From contig NZ_JAAGSC010000039.1 in assembly GCF_010499265.1 (NCBI RefSeq), positions 171,559 to 235,558 on the forward strand: a stretch of 64,000 nucleotides of DNA, given 5' to 3'. A program made the position numbers and the translations under genes. The stretch is from Wenzhouxiangella limi (GTDB lineage: Bacteria > Pseudomonadota > Gammaproteobacteria > Xanthomonadales > Wenzhouxiangellaceae). The notes below the pieces were generated by a model. It worked only from the letters and a program-made list of their open reading frames with translations. It did not search any database and had not been told where the DNA came from. Position 1 is the stretch's first letter. Every line of letters starts with the position of its first letter. Below, piece after piece: positions 55,758 to 64,000 of the stretch.

Positions 55758-56785
55758 ACGCCAAGAGCGTGACCGGCCCGCTGATCGTGGGCATCGATGG
55801 CCTGGCGCTCGACGCGGTCACGCGCGAGCGCCTGCAGCATCCGGCCGTCGGCGGGGTAATTCTTTTTTCGCGCAACTTTGTCTCGGTCGAACAGGTGCGC
55901 GGGCTGGCGGCCGAAATTCGTGCGCTGAAATCGCCGCGTCTGCTTGTGACCGTGGACCAGGAAGGCGGACGGGTCATGCGGTTTCGTTCACCGGAGCTGA
56001 CCCCGCTGCCGCCGCTTGGCCTGCTCGGGCGCTGGTTTGCCAGCCGACCCGACCGGGCCTGCGATCTGGCCTACCGCCACGGGCGGGTCATGGCGGCCGA
56101 GATGCTGGCGCTGGACGTGGATCTGAGCTTTGCCCCGGTGCTGGACCTGGATCGGGGGAGCCGGGTCATCGGTGATCGGGCGCTGGCGGCGGATCCGGGC
56201 GCGGTCATTGAACTGGCTCGCTACTATCTCGCCGGCATGAAGGATGCCGGGATGGCCGGCTGCGGCAAGCATTTTCCGGGCCACGGATCGGTCGAGGCCG
56301 ATTCCCACCACTGCGTGGTCACCGATCCGCGGCCGCGAACGGCGCTTCAGGCCGATCTGCAGCCGTTCGCCGAACTTGCGGATCGAATGACGGCGGTCAT
56401 GATGGCCCATGTCTGTTATCCGGCGATTGACGAGCGGCCGGCCGGGTTTTCAGCGCGCTGGATTCACGAGGAACTGCGCGCCGGGCTGGGTTTTGAAGGC
56501 CTGGTGATTTCGGACGATCTGGACATGCTGGGGGCCGCCCCGGCCGGCGCTCTGGGGCAGCGCCTCGGGCAGGCGTTCGCAGCGGGCTGCGAGCTGGCGC
56601 TGGTCTGCAATCCAGCCTCGGTGGCCGAGCTCCTGGACGGCGATCTGGACCTGCCGCCGATCGCCGTCGAGCGTTTGGGCCGTCTGTATGGCCGTGCCAT
56701 GATGACCATGGAGGAACAGCTGCTGGTGCCGGAGTTCCGCGCCTGGCGTGATTCGCTCAAAGCACTGAATGGACAGGACCAATGA
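55754..56785 (+). CDS. nagZ: beta-N-acetylhexosaminidase NagZ
   Basis: Cytosolic glycoside hydrolase family 3 enzyme of cell-wall recycling, removing GlcNAc from anhydromuropeptides. The 343 aa protein has VTVDQEGGRVMRF, LSFAPVLDLD, the GH3 signature GCGKHFPGHGSVEADSHH with the catalytic His, and VISDDLDMLGA with the nucleophile Asp. Length is typical. It overlaps both rlmD and the MscS gene by 4 bp. Confidence 0.96.
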   Translation: MNAKSVTGPLIVGIDGLALDAVTRERLQHPAVGGVILFSRNFVSVEQVRGLAAEIRALKSPRLLVTVDQEGGRVMRFRSPELTPLPPLGLLGRWFASRPDRACDLAYRHGRVMAAEMLALDVDLSFAPVLDLDRGSRVIGDRALAADPGAVIELARYYLAGMKDAGMAGCGKHFPGHGSVEADSHHCVVTDPRPRTALQADLQPFAELADRMTAVMMAHVCYPAIDERPAGFSARWIHEELRAGLGFEGLVISDDLDMLGAAPAGALGQRLGQAFAAGCELALVCNPASVAELLDGDLDLPPIAVERLGRLYGRAMMTMEEQLLVPEFRAWRDSLKALNGQDQ

Positions 56786-57912
56786 CTGAGTATCTCGATC
56801 GCCTGGGCGGGCTTATCGGTATCCCGGCCTGGGTCCTGCAGGCCTTTCTGATCATTCTGGCGGCGCTGCTGCTGGAGGTTTTTTATCGCGGATTCATCCA
56901 TCGTCTGGAGAAGTTCGCCAAAAAAACCCGCCGGCATTGGGACGATGGTGTGGTCTACGCGGGCAAGCGCCCGGTCTCTCTGCTGATCTGGTGGCAGGGC
57001 CTGGTGATGGCCGCGCGCGTCATGACGCCGCACACCGAACTGCTGTACTTTTCCAGCGACTTTCTGAACGCGCTGCAGCAACTGGGGCTGGTCGTGGCCG
57101 CGACCTGGTTCTTCTTCCGCCTGGCCACCGGCTTCGAGAACGCCTACGTCGCCGAGCGGCAGAAGCGCAACGTGCAGTTCGATATCACCACCGTCAGCGT
57201 GCTCGGCCGTATCGTGCGCATCGCCGTGGCGCTGACCGGCGCCCTGACGGTGCTGAGCATTCTCGAGATACCGATTTCGGGCTTCCTGGCCGCCGGCGGG
57301 GTCGGCGGGATTGCCGTCGGTCTGGCCGCGCGCGACCTGCTGGCCAATTTCTTCGGCGGTTTCATGGTGTTCATGGACCGCCCCTTCTCGGTGGGCGACT
57401 GGGTCCGCTCCCCCGACCAGGAAATCGAGGGCACGGTGGAAAAGATCGGTTGGCGCATGACCACCATCCGCAAGTTCGACAAGCGGCCGATGTACGTTCC
57501 CAACGCGACCTTCACCACCATCACCGTGGAAAATCCCTCGCGCATGAGCCATCGCCGGATCTTCGAGCACGTGGGCATTCGCTACGAGGACCAGCACGTC
57601 ATCGGCGCGGTCATCGACGACATCCGAAGCATGATCGAGAACCATGAGGATCTCGATACCACCCAGACGACCATGGTGCATTTCAACGTCTACGGCCCGC
57701 ACTCGCTCGACATCATGGTCTACTGCTTCACCCGGACCACGGTATGGACCGAATACCACGCCGTGCGCGAGGATGTGCTGCTCAAAATCGGCGCTATCAT
57801 CGCCTCGCACGGCGCCGAGATCGCCTTTCCCACGCGCACCATCAAGCTGGAGCAGGCCGAGCAGCTGGCGCGCGAAACAGACCACGGAGAGTCCCCCGGT
57901 GAACCGATCTGA
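56782..57912 (+). CDS. MscS-family mechanosensitive ion channel
   Basis: Small-conductance mechanosensitive channel of 376 aa. About four to five N-terminal helices end with the pore helix GFLAAGGVGGIAVGLAARDL, followed by LANFFGGFMVFMDRPFSVGD and the cytosolic beta domain (EGTVEKIGWRMTTIRKFDKR, VPNATF). It resembles the YbdG/YnaI type with extra N-terminal helices. It overlaps nagZ by 4 bp and hpt by 14 bp. Confidence 0.92.
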   Translation: MTEYLDRLGGLIGIPAWVLQAFLIILAALLLEVFYRGFIHRLEKFAKKTRRHWDDGVVYAGKRPVSLLIWWQGLVMAARVMTPHTELLYFSSDFLNALQQLGLVVAATWFFFRLATGFENAYVAERQKRNVQFDITTVSVLGRIVRIAVALTGALTVLSILEIPISGFLAAGGVGGIAVGLAARDLLANFFGGFMVFMDRPFSVGDWVRSPDQEIEGTVEKIGWRMTTIRKFDKRPMYVPNATFTTITVENPSRMSHRRIFEHVGIRYEDQHVIGAVIDDIRSMIENHEDLDTTQTTMVHFNVYGPHSLDIMVYCFTRTTVWTEYHAVREDVLLKIGAIIASHGAEIAFPTRTIKLEQAEQLARETDHGESPGEPI

Positions 57913-58459
57913 ACGCTTTCCGGACCGCTGGCCGGCCGGGTCTGATTGCATCCTGACCGCCACGGAAGTGGCCGCGGCGCTGGACCGTCAGGCCCGGCGC
58001 CTGGGCCTTTTGCTTGCCGGTCGCGACGCGGTCACCATGATGGTGCTGATGAACGGCGGACTGTATCCGGCTGTGGAGCTGGCCAGACGGCTGGATTTTC
58101 CGTTTGCCATCGATCACGTGCACGCCACGCGCTATCGCGGCGCGACGTTCGGGGGCGAACTGAAGTGGGGACGCTGGCCCAGCAAGGTCACCGGATGCAT
58201 GCTGCTGGTCGATGACATCTTCGACGAAGGCCACACCCTGCAGGCGGTGCGCAAACGCCTGCTGGACGACGGTGCCGACGAGGTCGTCACAGCGGTTCTT
58301 GCGCTCAAGGAGCACGATCGGGGGCTGCCGCGCGACTGGGTTGACGACAGTGCAATCGCGGTACCGGATCGCTACGTGTTTGGCTGCGGCATGGACTGGC
58401 AGGGTTACTGGCGGCAACTCGACGATATCTGGGCCCTGCCCGAGGACGTTTGCTCATGA
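57899..58459 (+). CDS. hpt: hypoxanthine(-guanine) phosphoribosyltransferase
   Basis: Salvages hypoxanthine (and probably guanine) to IMP/GMP. From GTG 57899 it has 186 aa with the type I phosphoribosyltransferase motif LLVDDIFDEGHTL (PRPP loop), VLMNGGLYPAVELARRL, HVHATRYRG and FGCGMDWQGYWRQL, matching the Pseudomonas-type HGPRT. It overlaps the channel gene upstream and the thioinosine phosphorylase gene downstream (ATGA at 58456), an arrangement where one enzyme makes the substrate of the other. Confidence 0.9.
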   Translation: MNRSERFPDRWPAGSDCILTATEVAAALDRQARRLGLLLAGRDAVTMMVLMNGGLYPAVELARRLDFPFAIDHVHATRYRGATFGGELKWGRWPSKVTGCMLLVDDIFDEGHTLQAVRKRLLDDGADEVVTAVLALKEHDRGLPRDWVDDSAIAVPDRYVFGCGMDWQGYWRQLDDIWALPEDVCS

Positions 58460-59199
58460 ATCAGACGCTGGGCATCATCGCCGGCTCCGGGGCGCTGGAC
58501 CTGTTCGATATCCTCGAGGCGCGTTCGCTGGAAACACCATGGGGGATGCCTTCTGCGCCGCCGGCGCGGGTGTCGCTGGGGCCGGGCGACGCCTGGATGC
58601 TGGCGCGCCACGGACGGCCGCATCGGATTCCCCCGCATCGGGTCGATTACCGAGCCAATATCGCGGCCATGGCCGAACTCGGCGTCACCCAGATCGTCGC
58701 GCTCAACGCGGTCGGCTCGATCGATCCGGCGCTGCGGCCCGGCGCCCTGGTCGTGCCGGATCAGTTGATCGACTACACCTGGGGCCGGGCGCACAGCTTC
58801 AGCGACAGCGCGGAGGAGCGGCTGGAGCATATCGAGTTTGCCGAACCTTTTTCTGCGGCGGTGCGCGAGATGCTGATCACGGCCGCGGCGCGGGCTGACG
58901 TGGCGATCCATGACGGCGGGTGCTACGGGGTGACCCAGGGTCCGCGCCTGGAGACCGCAGCCGAAATTCGTCGCCTTGCCGGCGATGGCTGCACCCTGGT
59001 CGGTATGACGGCCATGCCCGAAGCTTCGCTGGCGCGCGAGGCCGGGGTGGCTTATGCCAGCCTGTGCGTGGTCGCCAATCCGGCCGCCGGTCTGGCCGAG
59101 GTGCCGATTTCGGTGGAGGAAATCCACGCGGTCCTGGCGGCTGCGATGAATCGGGTCGGCGCACTGCTCGGCGCGCTGGGTCACGAATATGGGTCGTAG
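58456..59199 (+). CDS. mtiP: S-methyl-5'-thioinosine phosphorylase
   Basis: Phosphorolyses methylthioinosine to hypoxanthine and methylthioribose-1-phosphate. The 247 aa protein starts at ATG 58456. It has the PNP/MTAP-family elements GIIAGSG, LARHGRPHRIPPHRVDYRAN, ALNAVGSIDP, DQLIDYTWGR, TQGPRLETAAEI and GMTAMPEASLARE. It closely resembles the Pseudomonas PA3004-type enzyme as I recall it, including its neighbourhood beside nagZ. An MTA-adenosine deaminase needed upstream in the route is not in the window. TTG 58450 is an unlikely start. Confidence 0.88.
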   Translation: MNQTLGIIAGSGALDLFDILEARSLETPWGMPSAPPARVSLGPGDAWMLARHGRPHRIPPHRVDYRANIAAMAELGVTQIVALNAVGSIDPALRPGALVVPDQLIDYTWGRAHSFSDSAEERLEHIEFAEPFSAAVREMLITAAARADVAIHDGGCYGVTQGPRLETAAEIRRLAGDGCTLVGMTAMPEASLAREAGVAYASLCVVANPAAGLAEVPISVEEIHAVLAAAMNRVGALLGALGHEYGS

Positions 59200-59292
59200 G
59201 CGTGACCGTCTGCCCGTTGATTCTGCTTGGGTTTTTCACGGCGCAGGAGTAAGCTGAACAGCGATCCAGGCGCTTGTTCGTAGTTCATAGTC

Positions 59293-60258
59293 ATGTCGGA
59301 AACGATGACACTCTCTGTGCTGCATGCTGGCAGCAAGGACCGGATGGTCATGCGTTCGCTGCTCAACCTGATCAGCGGACGCAGTGACGGCGTGGACTGG
59401 CATCTGAGCGACGAGCCCGGCGGTGATATCACCATCATCGACGTGGATAACTCGGCCGGGGAGCAGACCTGGGCGAGCCTGGTCCACGAGACGGGTGCTG
59501 TGATTGCAATGACGCGTCGGCAGGCTTTCGACGCGCCCGTGCGGCTGCAAAAGCCGCTGCGCTCGCGCGAGTTCCTGCAATTGCTCGGCCGGGTGGCTGG
59601 GCGCGAAGCGGTCCCGCTGGCAGGACCAAAACGTCCGGCCGCCGTCGCCCCGGTGACAGCCGAGGTGACCGAACCGCCTGCGACCCAATCACCGGTCGCC
59701 GACGCCGGACGCGCTGAACAGGACCTGGCGTCAGATGCCGACCTGACGCTGGCCGACCACCTGAGATGTCAGACCTGGTCTGCTCCGGTGGCGCTGACAA
59801 GCGCGGCTTGGCCGATGCTGCTGATTGACCCGTGTTCCGGAACCTGGTTTTTCGACGGATCCATCAGCGATCTGGATCCCGCCCAGTTTGCACGTCCGAT
59901 TCCGGCCGCGGCCGGCGTTGCGCTGAGCAATTCTGAACTGGTGGAAAGAATCCAGGGGCATCGCCAGCGCACCTTGAGCGAGCTGAAGTGGTACGCGGGA
60001 CTGGCGCAGCTTCCCGGCCGTCTGCATCCGGAGTTGCGCGGCGAGCCTGAATTCATGCTGACCCAGGTGCCACCCGAAGCGATGAAAAACGAGCTGCTGC
60101 ATCAGCTGGCGCGCATTGCGCTGCGCGGGCCGATCGATCTGGAACGCCTGCTGGTCGAATCGGGGCAGCCGGAGGCCAACGTCTCGGCTTTCCTCAACGC
60201 CTGCTTTTGCAGCGGCAAACTGCTGATCAATCGAACCGCGCGCGCGGCCAGTTTCTAG
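59293..60258 (+). CDS. unrecognised protein: atypical receiver-like N-terminus and helical C-terminal domain
   Basis: I do not recognise a named family. Of 321 aa, residues 5-105 fit a receiver fold: TLSVLHAG strand, DITIIDVDNSAG with Asp50 at the phosphoacceptor place, VIAMTR with Thr74, and QKPLRSREFLQLL with Lys87-Pro88. The N-terminal acidic pair is missing (His11-Ala12), so phosphorylation is doubtful. A Pro/Ala-rich linker (about 110-155) leads to a C-terminal domain (about 165-321) whose end, LARIALRGPIDLERLLVESG followed by ANVSAFLNACFCSGKLL, looks like a winged-helix or DUF4388-like helical module. Its stop overlaps the dnaE stop by 4 bp, convergently. Confidence 0.7.
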   Translation: MSETMTLSVLHAGSKDRMVMRSLLNLISGRSDGVDWHLSDEPGGDITIIDVDNSAGEQTWASLVHETGAVIAMTRRQAFDAPVRLQKPLRSREFLQLLGRVAGREAVPLAGPKRPAAVAPVTAEVTEPPATQSPVADAGRAEQDLASDADLTLADHLRCQTWSAPVALTSAAWPMLLIDPCSGTWFFDGSISDLDPAQFARPIPAAAGVALSNSELVERIQGHRQRTLSELKWYAGLAQLPGRLHPELRGEPEFMLTQVPPEAMKNELLHQLARIALRGPIDLERLLVESGQPEANVSAFLNACFCSGKLLINRTARAASF

Positions 60259-63200
60259 TAGCGCAGGCGCGCGACCGCGATCCCGGCCACCCCGCCTACC
60301 GCGGCCAGCAGTTCGGCAGAGGGCAATACCTGCCAGTCCTCGCCCAGCTCGATCAGGGCCTGCGCCTTTCCATTGCGGTAGCGAACGATGACCGGGGTTC
60401 GGCCGCTGCGGTAGGGGCGCAGGGCGGCGGCCAGGTCGCCGTCCAGCTGCGCGCAGTCTTCGTTGCCGATCTCGATTTCCAGTCGTCGGGCAAAGCGAGC
60501 CCGGGCCTCGTCGATGCCCATGATTTCGTCGGCGACCATGCGGTAGCCGCCGCGGAAATCATCCACCTCGACCTTGCCCACCACGACCAGGATGGCGTCG
60601 ACCACCAGGCGATCGGCAACGAGTCCGAGCAGGCGATCGAAGACCGCGACCTCGATCCGGCCGGTGCCATCGTCAATGGCGACGAAGGCGCCCTTGCCCG
60701 GACGCTTGCGTACGGCCATCACCATGCCGGCCAGGGTCATCTCGACCCCGCGCTGGCGTTTGCGCCCGTTGCCGTTGCCGGCGTCGCCGAGCTGTTTCCC
60801 GAGTCGGTCCAGGGTCGTCGAGGTAAAGCCAGCCAGTTCTTCGCGCAGCTCATCGAGCGGGTGGCCGGACAGATACAGGCCCAGGGTTTCCCGTTCCGCC
60901 TTCAGTCGCTGCAGGTTGGTCCACGGTCGAGCATGTCGGAACGCTGCTGAATGTTTGGCTGTATCGCCATCGGACGGCGCCTGCGTCGTGCCGAACAGGC
61001 TGGCCTGGCCGGCGGCCCGGTCGCTCTGGAAACGTTCGGCTGCCGACAGGACATCGGGCAGAGACTGCATCAGCGCTGCCCGGTTGGGCTCGATGCAGTC
61101 GCCGGCTCCGGCCCGGATCAGGCTTTCCAGCGTGCGCCGGTTGAGTCGCGCCAGGTCGATTTCGCGGCACAGCTCGGCCAGCGAGGAGAACGGTCCGCGA
61201 CGCTGGCGGATTCCGACCAGGTTTTCGATTGCGCCGTGGCCAACACCCTTGATGGCACCCAGCCCATAGCGAATGGCGCCGTCTTCGACCCGGAAATGGT
61301 ACTCGGAGCGGTTGATGTCCGGGGGCAGGATGGCCAGCCCCATGGCCCGACAGTCCTCGATGAGGTTGGCAATCTTGTCGGTCTTGTCGAGGTCGGCCGA
61401 CAGCACCGCGGCCATGAATTCGGCCGGGTAATGGGCCTTGAGCCAGGCGGTGTGATAGGCGACCAGGGCGTAGGCCACCGAGTGCGACTTGTTGAAGCCG
61501 TAGCGGGCGAAGGTTTCCATCAGGTTGAAGATCGCGTCGGCCTGCTCGGCGTCGATATCGTTTTCTCTGGCCCCGGAGACGAAGATTTCGCGCTGACGCT
61601 CCATTTCCTCGGGTTTCTTCTTGCCCATGGCGCGCCGCAGCAGGTCGGCGGCGCCCAGACTGTAGCCGGCCAGTTCCTGGGCGATCTGCATCACCTGTTC
61701 CTGGTACAGGATGACGCCGTAGGTCGGCTTGAGGATGGGTTCGCTGAGCGGATGCGGGTACTTGACCGGCGCCTTGCCGTGCTTGCGGTTGATGTACTCG
61801 TCGACCATGCCGGCATCCAGCGGGCCCGGGCGGTAAAGCGCGACGGCGGCGACGATGTCGTCGAAGGTGTCGGGCCTGAGTTTGCGCAACAGCTCTTTCA
61901 TGCCGGGGGATTCGAGCTGGAAGACGGCCGTGGTGTGGGCCGCCTGCAGTAGCTGAAAGGCCTGCTTGTCGTCCAGCGGCAGGTCGTCGAAATCCAGCGT
62001 GTCCTTGCCTTCGCCGGCGCGGCGTCTGTTGACGGCCTTGAGCGCCCAGTCGATGATGGTGAGATTGCGCAAGCCGAGAAAGTCGAACTTGACCAATCCG
62101 ACCGACTCGACGTCGTTTTTGTCGAACTGGGTCAGCACCGAGTGACCATCCGGCTCGGTGTAGAGCGGCGTGAAATCGGTTAGCGGACCCGGGGCGATTA
62201 CCAGGCCGCCGGCGTGCTTGCCGGCATTTCGGGCCAGACCTTCCAGCGAGCGGGCCAGATCAAGTACCGAACGGGTGTCGTCCTCGCGCTCGTAGCGCTG
62301 CTGGAGTTCGGGCTCTTCTTCCAGCGCTTTTTCCAGCGTCATCTCCAGCTTGTTGGGTATGAGCTTGGCGATGGAGTCGACAAAGCCGTAGTTGTAGCCC
62401 AGTACCCGGCCGCAGTCGCGGACCACCGCCTTGGCCGCCATGGTGCCGTAGGTAATGATCTGGGCGACCTGGTCGCGGCCGTAGGTGCGGGCGACGTAGT
62501 CGATGACCCGGTCACGGCCTTCGACGCAAAAGTCGATATCGAAGTCGGGCATTGAGACCCGCTCCGGATTTAGAAACCGCTCAAACAATAGCTCATAACG
62601 TATTGGATCTACGTCGGTTATACCCAGGCTCCAGGCCACGACAGAGCCGGCGCCCGAACCGCGCCCCGGCCCGACCGGCACGTCGTTTGTGCGCGCCCAG
62701 GCGATGAAGTCGGCCACGATCAGGAAGTAGCCCGAAAAGCCCATGGAAGTGATGACTTCCAGCTCACGCTCGAGTCGCTGCGTATAGTCGGCGCGCTCGC
62801 AGTCGGGCGCCAGACCGTGACGTTCCAGTCGCCGGCTCAAGCCTTCGGCCGACTTGTGGCGGACGAAATCGTCCTCGGTCTGGCCTTCCGGGACGGGGAA
62901 AGCGGGCAGTACGTATTCGCCCAGAGTCAGTTCGAGATTGCAGCGCATGGCCAGGTGGGCGGTGTTTTCCAGCGCGACCGGCAGGTCGGCAAAGGTTTCG
63001 GCCATCTCTTCCGGGCTTTTGAGGTACTGCTGGTCGACGTACTCGCGCGCTCGGCGCTTGTCGTCGAGCAGCCGGCCCTGGTGGATGCAGACGCGGGCTT
63101 CGTGGGCGAAATAGTCTTCGGGGTCCAGGAATCGAACGTCGTTGGAGGCCACCACGGGAACAGCGTGTTCGGCCGCCAGTCGCAGAAAGCCGTTTTCGAG

Positions 63201-63764
63201 TGCCTGCTCGCCGTCCCGGCCAAGCCGTTCCAGCGCAATGCAGGTGCGGCCGGGAAACAGCCGCAGCCAGCCCTGCAGGCGCTGCCCGGCCTGGTTGGCA
63301 CGCCCGTTTGTCAGCGCCTGCCCAACGCTGGAGCTACGACCCAGCAGGACAATCAGGCCATCACTGTGACCGCGCAGCCAGGGGCCGAGCACGCGCGGCT
63401 GACCACCGCGTTCGCGGCCCTCGAGAAAAGACCTCGACAGCAGGCGACACAGGTTGAGATAGCCGGTTCGATCCTGCACCAGCAGGGTGACCACCCCCGC
63501 CTGGGGGCCCTCGTCGGCCTCCTGGACGCGGATGTCGGCCCCGACGATGGGCTTGATGCCGCGAGCGACCGCTGCCCGGTAGAACTTCACCAGGGCGAAC
63601 AGATTGTGCCAGTCGGTGATCGCCACGGCGGGCATGCCCAGCTCCACGGCCCGGTCGAGCAGCTGATGGATTCGAATCAGGCCGTCTTCCAGCGAGTATT
63701 CGGTGTGCAGGCGCAGGTGGACGAACGGCGTCTTCGACGGCGGACTGTCGTGGGCTGGGGTCAT
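60255..63764 (-). CDS. dnaE: DNA polymerase III subunit alpha
   Basis: Replicative polymerase of 1169 aa, the normal DnaE1 length. Order: PHP domain (about 12-260, FVHLRLHTEYSLEDGL, AITDWHNLFALVKFY), palm/fingers with the catalytic aspartates in PDFDIDFCVEGRDRVIDYV (about 400) and GLVKFDFLGLRNLTIID, a helix-hairpin-helix region (RYGLGAIKGVGHGAIENLV), an OB fold (about 985-1065) and a divergent C-terminus. The whole gene is inside the window, 9 bp after the upstream partial gene. Confidence 0.98.
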   Translation of the reverse strand: MTPAHDSPPSKTPFVHLRLHTEYSLEDGLIRIHQLLDRAVELGMPAVAITDWHNLFALVKFYRAAVARGIKPIVGADIRVQEADEGPQAGVVTLLVQDRTGYLNLCRLLSRSFLEGRERGGQPRVLGPWLRGHSDGLIVLLGRSSSVGQALTNGRANQAGQRLQGWLRLFPGRTCIALERLGRDGEQALENGFLRLAAEHAVPVVASNDVRFLDPEDYFAHEARVCIHQGRLLDDKRRAREYVDQQYLKSPEEMAETFADLPVALENTAHLAMRCNLELTLGEYVLPAFPVPEGQTEDDFVRHKSAEGLSRRLERHGLAPDCERADYTQRLERELEVITSMGFSGYFLIVADFIAWARTNDVPVGPGRGSGAGSVVAWSLGITDVDPIRYELLFERFLNPERVSMPDFDIDFCVEGRDRVIDYVARTYGRDQVAQIITYGTMAAKAVVRDCGRVLGYNYGFVDSIAKLIPNKLEMTLEKALEEEPELQQRYEREDDTRSVLDLARSLEGLARNAGKHAGGLVIAPGPLTDFTPLYTEPDGHSVLTQFDKNDVESVGLVKFDFLGLRNLTIIDWALKAVNRRRAGEGKDTLDFDDLPLDDKQAFQLLQAAHTTAVFQLESPGMKELLRKLRPDTFDDIVAAVALYRPGPLDAGMVDEYINRKHGKAPVKYPHPLSEPILKPTYGVILYQEQVMQIAQELAGYSLGAADLLRRAMGKKKPEEMERQREIFVSGARENDIDAEQADAIFNLMETFARYGFNKSHSVAYALVAYHTAWLKAHYPAEFMAAVLSADLDKTDKIANLIEDCRAMGLAILPPDINRSEYHFRVEDGAIRYGLGAIKGVGHGAIENLVGIRQRRGPFSSLAELCREIDLARLNRRTLESLIRAGAGDCIEPNRAALMQSLPDVLSAAERFQSDRAAGQASLFGTTQAPSDGDTAKHSAAFRHARPWTNLQRLKAERETLGLYLSGHPLDELREELAGFTSTTLDRLGKQLGDAGNGNGRKRQRGVEMTLAGMVMAVRKRPGKGAFVAIDDGTGRIEVAVFDRLLGLVADRLVVDAILVVVGKVEVDDFRGGYRMVADEIMGIDEARARFARRLEIEIGNEDCAQLDGDLAAALRPYRSGRTPVIVRYRNGKAQALIELGEDWQVLPSAELLAAVGGVAGIAVARLRY

Positions 63765-63773
63765 GAGCGCGGG

Positions 63774-64000
63774 TCAGCCGAGTCCGACCATGCCCTCGAT
63801 GACCTCCCGGGCGCGCTGGAAGCGTCGGAGCAGCTCGGCGTGATCGCCCGGCGGGTGGGGCAGGGACTGCAGCCAGCGCGACTGCAGCCCGGCCATTTCT
63901 GTCGCCAGGTCGGGCTGGCGCTCGCGCTCGCTCATGCGCCGGGCCAGCCGTTTGACCTGGTAGTCCATGCGCAGCTGCTGGTCAGCTTCCGGGGTATCCA
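63774..64000 (-). CDS. C-terminal part of a possible DUF349-type protein (partial)
   Basis: The frame is open from the right edge to a TGA at 63774-63776; about 75 residues are visible, including PEADQQLRMDYQVKRLARRM and a helical end HAELLRRFQRAREVIEGMVG. The MDYQVKRLARRM segment resembles the end of DUF349 domain proteins as I recall them, which would be long coiled, charged proteins. Only the tail is present, so this is tentative. It precedes dnaE by 9 bp and is probably cotranscribed. Confidence 0.45.
   Translation of the reverse strand, partial: DTPEADQQLRMDYQVKRLARRMSERERQPDLATEMAGLQSRWLQSLPHPPGDHAELLRRFQRAREVIEGMVGLG

Noticed and set aside
60951-61952. 333-codon plus-strand open frame inside dnaE
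   Set aside because: Antisense shadow of the polymerase core; no independent evidence.

Overview
This 64 kb window is a dense, GC-rich bacterial chromosome segment. I count 62 protein-coding genes (two cut by the window edges), mostly in short-gap or ATGA-overlapping operons. I see no rRNA, tRNA, CRISPR array, insertion sequence, prophage or integron, and no gene-free stretch above 200 bp. Gene content and order point to a gammaproteobacterium. The blocks surE-pcm-nlpD, amiC-mutL-miaA-hfq-hflX-hflK-hflC-purA, serC-pheA-hisC-aroA-cmk-rpsA-ihfB-lapA-lapB and rlmD/nagZ/mtiP are typical of Pseudomonas/Chromatiales/Lysobacterales relatives. The mixture suggests a free-living aerobic Lysobacterales- or Chromatiales-like lineage such as Wenzhouxiangellaceae; this placement is inference from recalled synteny, not a search.

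Layout. 1-5.7 kb: tail of a probable mrp/apbC gene, dcd, a DegS-type periplasmic protease, the cytochrome bc1 operon petABC, and sspA-sspB. 5.7-18.2 kb: a DUF3301 gene and an Smr-domain gene diverge from surE-pcm-nlpD, which runs directly into amiC-mutL-miaA-hfq-hflX-hflK-hflC-purA. Two classical clusters are thus fused, and the amidase activator NlpD sits beside an AmiC-type amidase. hflX appears to use a CTG start. 18.3-32.5 kb: serS, serC-pheA-hisC-aroA-cmk, rpsA, ihfB, lapA-lapB, then a WbpL/WbpM-like pair for initiation of surface glycans and an esterase.

32.5-53 kb is more accessory: nfuA; two overlapping small cytochromes c resembling a split cytochrome c4; glutaryl-CoA dehydrogenase; a fused alpha-beta 2-oxo acid dehydrogenase E1 followed at 3 bp by an SbtA-like bicarbonate permease and an SbtB/PII-like regulator; a Baeyer-Villiger monooxygenase translationally coupled to kbl; a rhodanese between kbl and tdh; a minus-strand run (DASS transporter, sucrose-phosphatase-like HAD enzyme, thioredoxin-fold protein, AstE-like deacylase, tdh); a convergent GGDEF/EAL pair; a DUF3592 protein; and a PspF-like sigma54 activator with an altered GAFTGA loop, divergent from radA.

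53.7-64 kb: a YdbL-like lipoprotein, rlmD-nagZ-mscS-hpt-mtiP as a tightly coupled operon (two steps of methylthioadenosine/purine salvage), an unrecognised protein that looks like an atypical receiver plus a helical C-terminus, then dnaE and the end of a possible DUF349 gene on the minus strand.

The most interesting candidates for new biology are the E1-SbtA-SbtB operon, the atypical receiver protein, the PspF loop variant, the CTG-started hflX and the split c4-like cytochromes. No phage-defence or other clearly novel multi-gene island is visible.
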